Positions 24,459 to 46,600 of a DNA stretch of 64,000 nucleotides are shown here, in pieces; position 1 is the first letter of the stretch, and each line of letters begins with the position of its first letter. This DNA is from Hirudinaria manillensis (taxonomy: Eukaryota; Annelida; Clitellata; Hirudinida; Hirudinidae). The DNA lies in NCBI GenBank assembly GCA_034509925.1, contig CM067538.1:725001-789000 (forward strand), written 5' to 3'. Made by a program: the position numbers and the translations under genes. The notes under the pieces are model-generated. The model searched no databases, had not been told where the DNA came from, and worked only from the letters and a program-made list of their open reading frames with translations.

Positions 24459-27400
24459 TACTAATTACAGCAGCAGTGGCTAACCATAAGGAATGAGTAT
24501 GTTTCCAGGCATTTTTTAAAAATTATGGTTATTATTATTATTACTATTACTAATTACAGCAGCAGTGGCTAACCATAAGGAATGAGTATGTTTTATTCAG
24601 CTCCGTACAGTGCTTGATGCAGTGAACTGGGGTCATTTCATCGGAATTGATAGCATCGTCGGCCAATTCCATCGAATAGCAACCTAGACTGTAAATTTGA
24701 GGAGCTCTGGCTGTAAATTATAAATTTAAAAATGTAATAATTATAAGACGAAGCTTTTTATATGTAAAATTAATGTAAATTTACATTAATATCTATATAA
24801 GTAAATGTAATGCGTGACAATGAAAAACGGATGTACAAATAGATGACGTGGGTGTAAGAATATACGACATAGTAGGTCTGTAGGTGACATGAGTTTATCA
24901 ACAGGTGACATGGGCATACGCATGGATGACATTATTGTACGAATAGGAGACATGAGCATATCAATAGATGATATTGGTATCTCTTAGATGAGTATATCAA
25001 ATGATGGCATGGGTGTATCGACAGATAACACACGTGTGTATCAAAAGATACATGGGTATATAAATGTAGGTCAAACCTATGTAGACAGGAAAAGCACCAG
25101 AAGCAATAGAGCACAAAATATTTTCATTTTCACAGAAATTCGAACACAAGTTTGCCGCCATAATTACCGTGGGCACTTGGGAGCCGCAGCTGCAAACCTT
25201 AAGACGTAAATGTTTATTTACTGACGATTAACAAACAATTAATGTTTTTGATTAATTATTATTGTTTTTCTTTCTTTTTATTTATTAAAAATAATTAAAA
25301 GCATTAATTAATCTTATTCTATAAAATTCAATTCGACACAGAGAAGAGAAGTTTGCAATGCCGTACGACCGGGGCACTCTAGTAAAGACGGCGATAAAGA
25401 CGATGATAGATAGATAATAAATAAATTATTTTATTATAAATTATAAATTATTATTATATAAATTAAATAAATAATTATTTAAAATAATTAATCATTAATC
25501 CATTAGTTTATCAATGAATTATAAATTATAATTGAAACGAATATCAATTTCGACTAACGCCATTTATGTCGCTACTCATGAAGCTATCGTCACGCAACCA
25601 ACAAGCTTGTTTACAGGTCAGTTTGCCTTTGTCCACTTTCTCTGCTGGAAATTTACCATAGCAACCGTAATATCCGTTCTCCATATAATAATCTATTCGG
25701 GGAATTAATAGTTAATATATTGTCCAGTTAAAATACCCACTTTCAGTTCTCAGTTTTGAATCAATCAAAATTCATACATTCGTATTGCTGAACGAATTGG
25801 AATAAATTTAAATATTTAAATCTAAATAAATTCATTCGGTAATCTGGTGTGGCTATCTGATGCTATGGTGATGAATATTTATCGGATATCCATATTCAAA
25901 TGCAAGAGCTGATCAAAATTAGACAGTGACAGTGCTTCGTGCATATTAAATTCAAGTGTGATTGACTGTCAATCAATTCAATTCAATCCCGTCAATCATT
26001 CAACCAAATCAGATCCCATACAACCTGCCAGGCGAACTTCAATTTCAGAGACGGCGCTTTTGGTCATGTTCATGTTATAGGCATTTGGAAGTATTCCAAC
26101 CATTATGATGGGTTGGTCAGAGGCCTTTTCAAGGTCACAGTTCACCCTCATCGGCTTCCCGGGCCCCAGAAAGGTCCCTGTGTACTCCCCGCAATGTATA
26201 ATCTTACTCTTTCTGGCAAGCAGCCTCACCACGAAATTGTCCAAGAGTCCGTCTGGATAATGTCAAAAGTAGTGGAACGAAGAAAATAATAGGCTGTAAG
26301 TTGATAGATTCACGAGATAATAAAATACTACTTTACAATACTATATTAAAGTATTTTGAAATGTCTATTATAATGGATGTTAGAAATGAAGAGTTAGAAA
26401 TTCCTTCTCGGAGTTCTCGGACAGGGATCCTCAGAAGAGGTCCCCCATCTTCGAACGTTTCGGCCCTTTGAAACCTCTAGTTGATAAGTTGAGATTTTCT
26501 TACTAATTAAAAACCAATAAAGTCAATAAAGGTTACGCACCACAATCTGGACAGTCACCAGAATAAACAGTGACCGATCCCACAAATTTGTTCATTGGTA
26601 TGACGACATTGATTCTGACCAATTCCTTTTCCTTGCAAGAGGCATCAATGATTTCGTACTTTGTGGGGTCCAGTGATCCATCGGTCACTGCAGTGTCCTT
26701 ATCAGGACTTGCGGAACACGAGAGATACGCTGACATTTTTTGGGCAATATTGCTTTCGATTTCTGGAACTGAATTTCAAACTTTGATGGTAATATTTGAT
26801 TTATTGGATTTTAATGAATTGTGACATTGACAATCGAATGTGAAGTTTGAAATAAAAACATTTAAGAAAAATTGAGGCAATTCTAAATTATATTCGAAGA
26901 CAAAAAAAGAAAGAAAAAAAACTTTAGTTAGTCCACTTAAAATATTCACTTTCCATTCTCAGTTGTTCATCATTCGGACATACATTAATATGATTAGCAT
27001 AATGAGCTATTAACTAGCTGATTTAGTAAGTTTTAATATTCAAGTAAGCAAATTTATTCTGTAATAAATGGTATAACTGTTTAAAATTGATGAATGTTAA
27101 TTAGATGATCACATTCGAATGCTAGAGCTGGTCGAAGACTGTAACAAATGCCAGCATCGCCTCATGCATATTAAATTCAATAATGAAAAACTGCCAACCG
27201 GATCCACTTAAAGCTTCCAGGATAATTTCAATCTCAGAAACGACGCTCTTGGTTGACACGTTCATTTGATCTGAGTTCGGAAATATTCCGACCATCACGA
27301 TGGACTCATCCTTGGCCTTCTCAAGGTCACAGTTCACCGTCATCGGCTCCCCGGGCGCTAGAACTTCCCCCTGGTATCGTCCGCACTCGATTGTCTTTTT

Positions 27401-28069
27401 GCTGTTTGTAAATAGCTTCACCACGAAATTATTCAACAGTCCGTCTGTGTGGATGTCAAAATAGGATGTTAAACGAGGATGATAATAAATTATAAGTTCG
27501 ACGGATAAATAATATAAGATGATTTTAATATATTAAATTTATATTAACAAATATTCTTAATAATTATAATCGGTTGGTTATGATTACGATTGATTATATT
27601 AAATAATGCATTAGGGTTGTTTTCAAATGTTAAGTTCAAAGATTTAGAAAGCTTGGAGATGTGCTTTCATCTTAAGGAATTACAAATGTTATTTAGCACG
27701 AAATATTTACTTTCTCGAGTTTATTTATTTTTCTTTTAACGGTTTTTCCTATTAATTTATAATAATTCTAAAATTACCAACTAAAATTAAATATCCAAAA
27801 TTGAAATTTATCTTGACAAAACCTAAAGGATTGCTCACCACAATCCGTACAGTTGCCGGAATAAACGGTCACCGATTTAACATCTTTGCTTCCAGGTAGC
27901 ATGACATTGAATCTCACTAACTCCTTTTCCTGGCAACTGACGTCCATAATTTCGTACTTGTAGGGGTCAAGTGAACCATCAGTCAGGACGCTGTTTTTAT
28001 CCCAACTCATAAGACACGAGTGATACACTTGTTTTTGCAGAGCGACGTTGTTCGAGCCAGACGAAAATT
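22458..28069 (-). CDS. Gene D: receptor with duplicated FTLD, WSC-WSC-EGF-like
   Basis: Exons on the minus strand: 27839-28069, 27208-27444, 26541-26768, 26025-26252, 25559-25692, 25077-25197, 24574-24710, 23956-24082, 23570-23701, 22757-23120, 22458-22545. They keep frame (675 codons plus the missing first exon). It differs from the other genes by two F-type-lectin-like domains in tandem (exon pairs 28069-27208 and 26768-26025). The intron sequences are duplicated too, so this was a ~1.2-kb tandem duplication. The first copy has lost its family-position donor (G|CT) and probably uses a site 6 nt on (A|GTGGAT), which keeps phase 1. The WSC2b exon ends at a GC donor (CAG|GCAGGG). The stalk is acidic then basic (ACLRVLEK..., DCKKAVEG), then a helix (FLFSLIITVILASAIGFI) and a Glu-rich tail. 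No signal-peptide exon was found, so the 5' end may be incomplete or decayed. Confidence 0.75.
22682..22731. repeat. (AATC)n microsatellite
   Basis: About twelve copies of AATC lie in the last intron of gene D, next to the stalk/TM exon. Confidence 0.9.
24197..24313 (+). mobile_element. LINE 3'-end fragment
   Basis: About 117 bp, starting 'agcttgcgcttccttaagac' and ending in a short A run, match the complement of 11780-11900, the 3' UTR end of the LINE in gene B. It is a severely 5'-truncated copy on the plus strand in intron 7 of gene D (antisense to the gene). The match includes the stretch 'tgaccctatgagtttatttt' and the 'gtacataattgtttgttcaa' block. Confidence 0.88.
24450..24595. repeat. 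Tandem duplication covering the end of a WSC2a exon
   Basis: A ~75-bp block, containing 'taattacagcagcagtggct' and 'aaccataaggaatgagtatg', occurs at about 24461-24513 and again at 24536-24592. It includes the last ~20 coding bases and the GT donor of the WSC2a exon of gene D. The downstream (transcript sense) copy is a second donor-like site without the rest of the exon. Confidence 0.8.
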
Positions 28070-29187
28070 CTGAAACTGAATTTATATTTTATAACTTTAC
28101 TTTTATTTTGTTTAATTATTAAGGTATTAAGGATTCGATCCCGAGTTGATGCAAAGCCACTATGACAAACATGACACAAATGGCATGCGAACAATCAGAA
28201 CAGATAGACATTTACGAAACAAATGAAGCAAAACGGGTGAATTCCTTTAAATCACTTTTGCTTTAAAATTTAAAAAATATATTTAAAAAACTGTTAAAAG
28301 CTTTTAAAATTCTGTCAGCAATTTGCAGCGTGAGTCCGATAAACTGCTAAACTAATTTCATGACAAAATGCTCGTCGCATTTTCAATGAAAAGGTCTTCA
28401 AGACGACATTTTCATGAACAACAGCGACTTCTAAAGCAACTCAAATTCTTTTCTAAATCTTAAAACAATGCTTTGCCAACCGATTGCAACGTAAGCCACG
28501 AATATCGTCCCAAGTCGTACTATTGGTTTCATAACCTAAACATTTACAGCTCAAACGGTTGAAATCAGTTCGAAATAAGTTTTCCTGTTTTTGCTTTCGA
28601 GACGAAATTACGTCACAAAACTTTACCGAATTTCGAGGCAATATCAAGGGAATTCAATATTGCATTCACCGTTTGTTAATTTATTTATTAATTTATTATT
28701 TATTTGTCATTAATTATATTTTAATGAAGAAATAAATATTTCTGAACAGTAATTAAAACGTGGATGGCCAATTTTTTTTTTAAATCATACAAACAGTTTA
28801 GCTTCTCGAAGACTGTTCCACAATCGTAATATACAGGAGATTGTTCTGAATTTACTGGGTCGCTTAACATATCTTGATTAACTCCGTTATAAACGGGTTA
28901 AGGTTAGACTGCGTTTGATTGACTTTACAGCGCTACATAAATGCATTACGAATAAATGAATTTAGCATTTTATTTCTAGTCAAAATGGTTGAAAAATCAC
29001 AAAATAGAAAAAAAAAAAGGGCAAATCAGGAGTAAATCTTGAATCAACAGAATTGAAACTCTGACGGCAAAAAGCTACTTAATGAACCTATCAAGACATT
29101 AAATACAAAGAGTCTGTTCCAAATTGGCTGAGAGCTTTCAAAAACGGAGTCTTGGCTTGATGACGTGGCTCGGACCCATGGCTGCTC
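28070..29187. other. D/E intergenic region
   Basis: It lies between the stop of gene E (29188) and the first recognised exon of gene D. It is AT-rich, with one short dispersed motif, AGCGCTACATAAATG (28928-28942), and 'gattcgatcccgag' near 28133. A weak signal-peptide-like frame (MSICSDCSHAICVMFVIV) reads on the minus strand below 28215 but has no usable GT donor. No RNA gene is recognised. Confidence 0.45.
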
Positions 29188-38037
<8,850 letters not shown>

Positions 38038-38784
38038 CTCAATTCCAACTGACTCGAAAGATACGACAAGCTTTGAGGCCGTCAACAAGGATTTCTATTG
38101 CATGACGCTTTTATGACGTCAGAGGGCGCGTCAAGAAAAGTCGATTTAAAAAATAATGTTTAATAATCATTAACTACAACTTTTAACCGCGATATAATAT
38201 ATAAATAATATAATAATATATTATAAATATTATAATTTAAATAATATAATAATGGAATATTAACTAAAGTTTAACTGGAAGCTATAGAGAAGAATAGCTC
38301 TTTTTGCTGACCCAATTATATCAACATAACTATGGATTCACGTCTGAATTATAAAGACAATCCAATTATTCACAAATGAATTTCTAGCAATTGGTAAAAG
38401 AAATAAAATTAATAACAAAAAAAAATAAATAATAATAAGTCTTCCGTGTGGTCGGATAAGTGATGTCTGATGGCGTCATTATATATTGCCCATTGCATTT
38501 TTATATTTAATAGCAATTATATTGATACCGATTAGGCCTGTTTTTACAGTATCGATGATTTTAAATTGTCTATGACAGATTTATTATTATAATGGCGGAG
38601 GTCAGTCAGTGCGTTACGACAAGTGTTGCTTAATTTTTTACGTATTTTGAGAAAAATGCGAGGAAAAAGAAACGAAAAAACACAAATAAATTGTGAATTT
38701 AACAAATTGAATCGATGGTCGTTTAACTTTCTAGGCGAAAAAAAGTCATCCTCATCATGTTGAGCTTGGACTTTCCATGTCTTG
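38038..38784. other. E/F intergenic region
   Basis: 747 bp of AT-rich DNA lie between the candidate stop of gene F (38785) and the start codon of gene E (38035-38037). If the F tail exon uses a different frame, an open stretch to 38544 could belong to it. No repeat array or RNA gene is recognised. Confidence 0.5.
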
Positions 38785-40839
38785 TCAGAAACTTTGCTTT
38801 GGTTTGTCACGAAATGTGTCAACCCTGGCGGCAGAAATAAAAATTAAATATTATCCTACAACATCATCCAATATGTCGCATGCATCGTTATAGTAAGTTG
38901 CGCTGCTAATACCATTGCTACTGTGGTATAGTGTCCTCAGTCACTCACTTGCTGTTTTCTAATTCAATCCATCACTTATTACAGACAGATCAAAACCAAG
39001 CAGAACAAATCCGATAAACTGACCAGGCCGCCCATCGAGACTATCGAAAGAAGAGCGAGCACGGCCCAAATCTCCAAGGCGGCCTTCACTTTATCCGCCG
39101 GACTGATAGGTGCGCGCACGGTCTTAACGTTGCCATCGTCCTTATTACCAGGGTCCGGGGTCGGTTTTACCCCTATTCTTGTTGTCCTTTTGTGCGTCGT
39201 CCTCGTACCGCCTGGTGGAGTTATGCCCACTTCTCCTTCATAATCCTGGCCGTCGGGTTCATCATCGTCGTCGTCGTCGTCGATCGAAAGATTTGCGGGC
39301 ATGATCGTCGGGATTGGAGGAGGTGTGGGAATATCTAAGGAGAGCCAAAGAAGTTTGAAAATGGCATTTCCAGATTTTCCATTGATTCTCTATGCAGATC
39401 TGTTTGTTTGCTCGTTTGTTTGTTTATTTATTTATTTATTTATTTTATTTATATAATTAATTGAAGGGCCATAAAATGACTGCTTGCTTTTGTGTTTAAT
39501 AGTTTTTGTTTTGTGCCAATGATTTAGCATCATTCCTCAAACTTTAAATTTAAAAACTCATATTAAAATATTAGCAAATCTGGTCCCGATATTAAATTAG
39601 AAATTTATAGAATAATTTCACACAACGAAACAAAAGAAACAAAATAAAATAATTATAAAATTTGTCATGCTCCATCGAATATAATAATGAAATAATAAAA
39701 AACTAAAAGGTGACTCACCTTTAGTGAGGCAGTGCCTCCCGTGGTACGATCCAGAACACGACCCAAAACAAACTCCGAACTCGTCAAAGTCATCGTCTAC
39801 GCACTTGTACACCCGGTGACAGGGAGTGTTTTCTATGCTCACTTCACAACCTGTTTGTCAGTAAGGTTCATTGGTTAGCGAGCGACACGGGCGAGTGTTG
39901 TAGCCAATGTAGTCGATGTAGCCGGTGTAGTTAATGCGGCTGACGTACAGTCGATGTAGCTATTGCGACTGATGTAGCCGACTAAGCCTTCACTGCTAAG
40001 ATAGCAGTCAATAGATCTCATTCATTTTTGAGTCTTATAACGAATAATCAGATAAGATAATTAAATATAAATTAATTATTCATATTTAAATCTAAAAGTC
40101 GATTTTAAAACTGCTCTAACCGGTATAAACCAGACCGTATGTTGGTCCTCCACAGGATCGGTCGTTACCAGGGCACTTCTCGTTGCACAGGTGAGCATCC
40201 GCCACCTCCATCGATAACGATTCCTCGCAGAAACATTCGGTACCCTACGATTTACGATTTCCAGAATAATTAGAGCCACTCAGCTCGTCGATGTCTAAGT
40301 TTTTCTGGCGATATTATGCGATTTTATCCAGAAAATTATCAAAAACAATGGCAAAACAATGAGAAAAGTCGCAAGAAATTAATGAAATGGTAAGCGTAAA
40401 ATTAATGACAATATTATGACCAAATAGTATGGATAACTTTAACCTACTAAAAATGTTCTAACTGATTTAGGAACTAATATGGTTAAACAGACGAATTGAT
40501 TCAAATATCAAGAATTCATAATAATAAAAAATAATAATTCATTGCAAATAAACCTTTAAAACGGAATAAATAAGTGATCCATCGGCACACTTTATGAGAC
40601 ACTTAACGGGCGTCATGTCAGTTATTTTGAATCCTTCTTTTGTCGACTCGTGTTTGAAGCAGCCCACGGCATGGATGTTGGGTGACCGGGCTGAAATCGT
40701 AAGATTTCAATTTAACATTCATAGACGAGAGACTGTGTACTGATTAGGGTCTAAGTACAAGTTCACAGATATGAGTAGTTATTACAAAAAGCCTAACAAA
40801 GTATTTTATGATCATTATATTATATTGTAGTTAAATTAT

Positions 40840-40891
<52 letters not shown>

Positions 40892-42769
40892 TAATAACAT
40901 TAACACGATAATTATAAATTTAACAAAGTAAGCTGACCAGGAGCAATGGCATCACCATAGTTTGGCAACATTTATCAACCTAACCTTAACCCTAACTATA
41001 ATAACTATATAACTATATGAATCTATACTAATACTATACTAATAGTAATAATACTATACTAATAATAATAATACTATAATAATACTAATAATACTATACC
41101 AATAACTATATAATCTATAATAATCTGTCATAATATGTACCTATGTAGACTGGATAGGCTTCGTACAGTCCGCACAAAATGTCACGTTCATAAGAACAAG
41201 AAAGACTGCACCATGCGGCTGGCATTTCCATTTCCGGTACCGTAGAACTGCACATACACGTCTGTAGAAGTAATAAATAGATTAATTAATTGATTAATAC
41301 AATAATAATAAATAAATAATAATAATAGTATTATTATTATTACTATTGTATATTACTAGCAATAGTGATAAGAATAGCATTTAAACTATGACCTTCACCC
41401 CAGAAGCGGTTGGCATATCCAGAGCCAACCTTTGAGTAAGGTCACTCAGTAAAGTTCTAAACTAACCTAAATTCCAGTCCTAACACCTCAACTCCACCCT
41501 ACCTCAAGACTAATAGCCAGTCCCGTCGTAACCCTAGGGTCATCAAACTCTAACCCCGTCTGACATCAGGGTCATGAACGTGTCCCCCGTTTCGTAGCAA
41601 ATAGACTTGCAAGAGGACCCTTCTGTTATTACGTTTTCTTTGGCTTTCAAGAAGTACATGTAACATCCATAGTAGCCTTTCTCTTGCCAGTATTCTAAAA
41701 TAATAATAATAATAATAAATGAAAAAAAAATATATTAAAAAAAATTGGATGCGTTCTCACCCTTGAGATAAACTTCCACTTCGGATATTGACCCTTTCTT
41801 GGACACGTTCAGCTGATAGGCGTTGGGTTCGATTCCCACCGAAATAACTTTCTGAAAGTTATCCCTAAGGTCGCAATTGACCCTCATTGGCCGCCCGGGT
41901 TCTAGGAACTTGCCCGGGTACTGGCCACAGATCTGCTTGTTTTCTCTGTCGTCATTGAAAAGGTATAATTGGACGAAGAAGTTGTCTAGCAGGTTGTCTG
42001 CAGTGTTTAATTAACGGAATAACTATTATTTACATAAAGTAAATATCTAATTTACCTTTATTTGCCTTAATTGCATATTAATTGATAAAGTTAGTAGTGG
42101 ACTTCATGCTGTAATAGTTTATTACCAACGATGATTTTAAAGCACACGTCGTACCATGATTAACGTGGCACTCTCAGCCTTTTACTTAAATGTTAATGAA
42201 ACTGACCACAATCTTCACAATCTCCTGCATAGACCACCACGTTTCCAATGCCTTTTGTCGGTGGTAGTATCACTCTCAACTGGACCAATTCCTTATCACC
42301 GCAAGTGTTTTCCATATCCATCCTTCCGGACGAATTGACGCGTCCGTCCGTAACGACCGATCTACCCTTCGGCTTTGTTATGCAAGGTGGAATGACCATT
42401 TTCCCGAGGGCGATATTTTCATACGAGCCTGTTTGACTGAAAGTGACTGGAACTGAAATAAATAGTTAATTAATAATTCGTTAATTTAGGATTTAAGCCA
42501 TGTTTATTCCTTTTGCTGGTATTTTGCTGTTTGATAGTAGAAAGACTTTTTTTGGAAAGATTGGGCTCAACTTTTTTCTTGTTAATTTTCAATTTCATTT
42601 GAACTTTGCGATGATTAAATATAATTTTTTTTTTAAATAATGATTTTTTTAGAAAAGTCCGCCAAAAATCTACTAAAATTTATTTATTCATTCATTCAAT
42701 TGTAATTTAGACTGAAACAAACTCACAAATAAGGCAATTGATCATGCAGCCAACTAAGATTATGTTCAT
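38785..42769 (-). CDS. Gene F: FTLD-WSC-WSC-EGF-like membrane receptor
   Basis: Exons on the minus strand: 42727-42769, 42207-42452, 41761-41997, 41555-41694, 41141-41261, 40554-40690, 40121-40244, 39719-39850, 38983-39334, 38785-38824. They total 1572 nt (523 aa). Signal peptide 1-14 (short: MNIILVGCMINCLI). The F-type-lectin-like domain 15-175 opens with NIALGK, the strongest family match to fucolectin/discoidin starts, and has AGDCEDCG, PGRPMRVNC and ISEVEVYL. WSC1 is 176-262, WSC2 263-349 (CPGNDRSCGG), EGF-like 350-393. The stalk is Asp- then Pro/Thr-rich and lacks the Cys pair seen in most paralogues. The hydrophobic stretch 485-510 is long. The tail exon (VDTFRDKPKQSF) was chosen by phase and is uncertain. 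F is the array end, divergent from PPIP5K. Confidence 0.8.
40838..40900. repeat. (TAA)n microsatellite
   Basis: Pure (TAA)n in intron 5 of gene F, followed by CCTAACCCTAAC near 40980 and ACTATACTAATA repeats to 41130. Confidence 0.85.
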
Positions 42770-43688
42770 GCCTGCACGTCTTTATTCTAAAGTGTTTATC
42801 GTAAACACATAATTTGCTTAGCAATTGCGTCATAAATGAGTTGGCTTTCGAATAAAATACCTGTCTAATTAGTTACAGTCTCTTAATGATTAAGGAAAGT
42901 TGTCACTAAATTTTATTAAAATTATGTAATAAATTTATTGATGTCAATGTCTAAAATAAAAGTTTTAGGATTTCAATCTGTCGTTTTTGGATTGCGTTGT
43001 TTTAGGGCGATTTGATTTTTTAATAAATTTCTAGTTAAATCTTGGAAACTATTGGAAATTATTTAATAAAAAAAAGAGTTTGTCATTGAAAAAGATTTTA
43101 GTTAAAACCGGAGCAAAACCTCGGATAACCATAATTCACTTACAATAGTTAAATTAATTTATTTTAAGCTTAACAAGGAACTTTAATATATAATGTGGAT
43201 TTAATTACAGAAGCCCTAATTTTAATTTGTTTTGAAAATATTTTAAATCTCACCTTGTTTAAAATACGATTCCAGAGAGCTGCACATAATGAATTTAGGT
43301 CAGCTACGATTTCATTTGTTTTGGATAGGAGGTCACCAATCTTGGTTCAGCTGGGACCACATTGATTTTGGATTTTATTTAGATTCTTTGCCTCTCATTT
43401 AAATATTTGCTGTCATTCATTTTTATTTAAGTTTTGCTTTTAAAAGTATTCCTTGTCTTGAGGTTTGTGTTTGTTTACTGATGATATAAGATTTCCTTTC
43501 GATTGTGTCTCTGCTGCCTTCGCGATTTGCTTGTAAACTAATTTGATAAGGAAATATAAAGTAATTACAATAAAAAGCAAAATTTAAGCTTCCAGCTAGA
43601 TTCGACTTCCTTTCATCAGCTTGAGTTACGATATACTTGAAGATAACGAAAGACTTAAATTAAACAGCTGAATAATTGATTTTAAAAA
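42770..43688. promoter_or_regulatory. Divergent intergenic region between F and PPIP5K
   Basis: 919 bp lie between two start codons pointing away from each other, so both promoters should lie here. It is AT-rich and has no tandem repeat, unlike almost all other spacers in the window. No CpG-rich core or clear TATA box could be assigned. Confidence 0.5.
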
Positions 43689-46600
43689 ATGTCAGATGCT
43701 GCGATGGATGACATAATGCAAACAGAAGAACTCACGTCTGCTGACAAACTCGTCCATTTTGTGGTTGGCAGTGGGCCGACTTATTCACCAACATCTACAT
43801 CTTCGTGCTCCGAGGGGGTGGGTTTGACAAACGCGTCTGCTCAACATCTGATTAATAAATTATTAACTTTTCCTATAATCACCAGATTATAAGCAGCCGC
43901 ATGACATTTGATCAATAAATTGATAACTTCTGCTGTCACCAGAGCACCGAAGAAGACGACGAAGATGACGACGACGGAGGCCGCGTGAAGGTCGGGGTGT
44001 GCGCCATGGCAAAAAAGTCGAGGTCTCGTCCGATGCAAGAGATCCTAGAAAGACTGGTCCGCTTCAAGCACATCGAGACTTTCATCTTCGACGAAGACGT
44101 CATCCTGAATCAACCCGTCGAGAATTGGCCGATCTGCGACTGCCTCATCTCCTTCCACTCCAAGGGCTTCCCGCTGGAGAAGGCAGCCCAGTATGTGGAG
44201 TTGAGGAAGCCTTTTGTCATCAATGACCTCAAGGCTCAGTATGCCCTCCAGGACAGGTTGGGACGTTTTCGATGGAACTTTTTCCCTTTTTCTTTTGGCT
44301 GCTCGGATCGTCGTCACGGAGATGGGAATTGTGGAATTAAGGATTTGATTTTAAAGCACTGAAGTTTAGTTGAGTTTAGCTGAAATATATTATAACTGAC
44401 GTCTGCTAAGTATTAGACTTTAGCTTTAGTTTTAGGTTTTTTTGGTGACTTTATTAGACTTTTATGAGTGGCTTATGCTTTCTGGGACTTGAAACTGCTG
44501 TTCCAGAAGCACTGCTTTGGATGATCATTTAAGCTAAACTTTTAAAGGATATTTTGATCCATCGTTGCCAATGGAAACCTATTTTTATTTTATCCATTAA
44601 TACCAGTTAATACCTATTAATACCAATCAATACCTATTAATACCAATCAATACCTATTAATGCCAATTAATACCTATTATTACCCATTAATACCAATTAA
44701 TACCTATTAATACCAATTAATACCAGTTACAAATGACATTAAATATAATTAATAAAATTACCATTCATAGTTTTGATGTTTTCAACATTATTTTAATTAA
44801 AGATCAAAAGTCTATCAGATCCTATCCTACTACGGCATCGACAAACCCAGATATGCCATCATGAACAGGGATCCCGCGGTCGAAGGTTTGTGGCCTTCTA
44901 GGGTACCTCGGATCCTCCCTTTTTGCCCCCGATCCCTGGAGTTTAAGAGGGGATGGATTGTTGACTCTTTAGAATGAATTATGCATTTTTTTAGTAGATT
45001 CATAGCTTTGAGGAATATGTATTTGATTTGTAAAATTATAATAATTATATATTTCATAATTTTAATGGCACTAAATTAATTTGAACGATCAAGAATCAAC
45101 GATGGAATTGTTTGTCTGGCAAGCCTGGGTATTCAAATCTCAGACTTGCTTCATTTTTGCTCGTTCATTCACTCGTTCCAGGGATGTGCAACTTCGTAGA
45201 GGCAGACGACTACATCGAGGTCAACGGGGCCATTTTCCACAAGCCCTTCGTGGAGAAGCCGGTCAGTGCGGAGGACCACAACGTCTACATCTACTTTCCT
45301 TCCAGTGCAGGCGGAGGAAGTCAACGACTGTTCAGGAAGGTCAACTTTTGGATTCTTCGTCGTTGATGTTTGACTTTGTTGTTGCTGGTCGGTCGGTTGT
45401 TTGTTGTTGTTGTTGTCTTCAAAGTTGTTTGTGTTTGTTCCCTGAGAGCAGAGCCAACTTGAGGGGAATATATCTCCAAATATGTTATTATTAAAGTATA
45501 TTATAACTCCTTATGACCTGCAATGCTTAGGTTTACAGTGCTTTGTAGATGCATCATCTTATTATATTTGTAATGACATTTCTGAATTCAAGTACCTAAA
45601 CTTGTGGTACTTCTGATGGTCCATCTCTGATGGTTAAATCTACATGGCTATGCAAATATGCTTGTCATCATCATTATCATCATATCAATCCAATATGGAT
45701 ATATTATTGTGCATTTATTCATCCTCTTAACGTGCACGAAGGATGAACGACATTTTGATCCGATCAGAGTCGAATAGTCCGGTTTTGTCGTCTGCAGATC
45801 GGAAGCAGGAGCAGCGTTTATTCCCCCATCAGCACCGTCAGGAAGGTCGGGTCGTTCATGTACGAAGAGTTCATGCCCACCGACGGGACGGATGTCAAGG
45901 TCAGGAACTTTGAACTTTACCGCGCTATTGTCGTCATCATGGTCGTCATCATCATCATCATTGATGTCCCTTCCATTTGAGATATTTATTCAGTGGACTT
46001 ATTCTGTTGGATTATGAATTGAACAGTTTGTGTTTGTGTTTGTGTTTGTTCCATGCTGACATTAGAGTGGCTGAACTTAAACAATTATATCTCAGAGTGC
46101 ATTGCAACTTTTAGTTATGAACAAGACTCTACATACATCATGAACAGACATATCATCATCATCACCATTACAACTCCTAACCAGGTGTACACCGTGGGGC
46201 CCGACTACGCCCATGCGGAGGCCCGAAAGTCCCCCGCCCTGGATGGAAAGGTGGAGCGAGACAAGGATGGAAAGGAGATCAGATATCCGGTACTGCTGTC
46301 GGCCAAGGAGAAGATGATCGCAAGGACCGTCTGCCTCGCCTTCAAGGTGCGTGTCCGTTATGGAGCTCAAGAAGTTTGGACTTCATTACCAATGCATGAG
46401 AGATTAGTCGTTCTCAACTTGAAGCCACTTGAGGATTTAAATTGGCCAATCAATCGATTAATAATCAATCAGCCAATTAATAATTGCAATCAACCAATCA
46501 ATATTCAATTGGCCATTCGATGATTTCAATCAACACTTTCAACAATTTCAATCAACCAATTGACAATTTCAATCAGCCAATCAATGACTTCAATCAATTT

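Noticed and set aside
25370-25400. Unique GC-richer block in a gene D intron ('tgccgtacgaccggggcact') as a transposon piece
   Set aside because: No repeat partner in the window, no ORF, no terminal structure.
28130-28165. tRNA-derived SINE B-box ('gattcgatcccgag')
   Set aside because: Only one box-like match, with no A-box at the right distance and no second full copy; evidence too thin for a feature.
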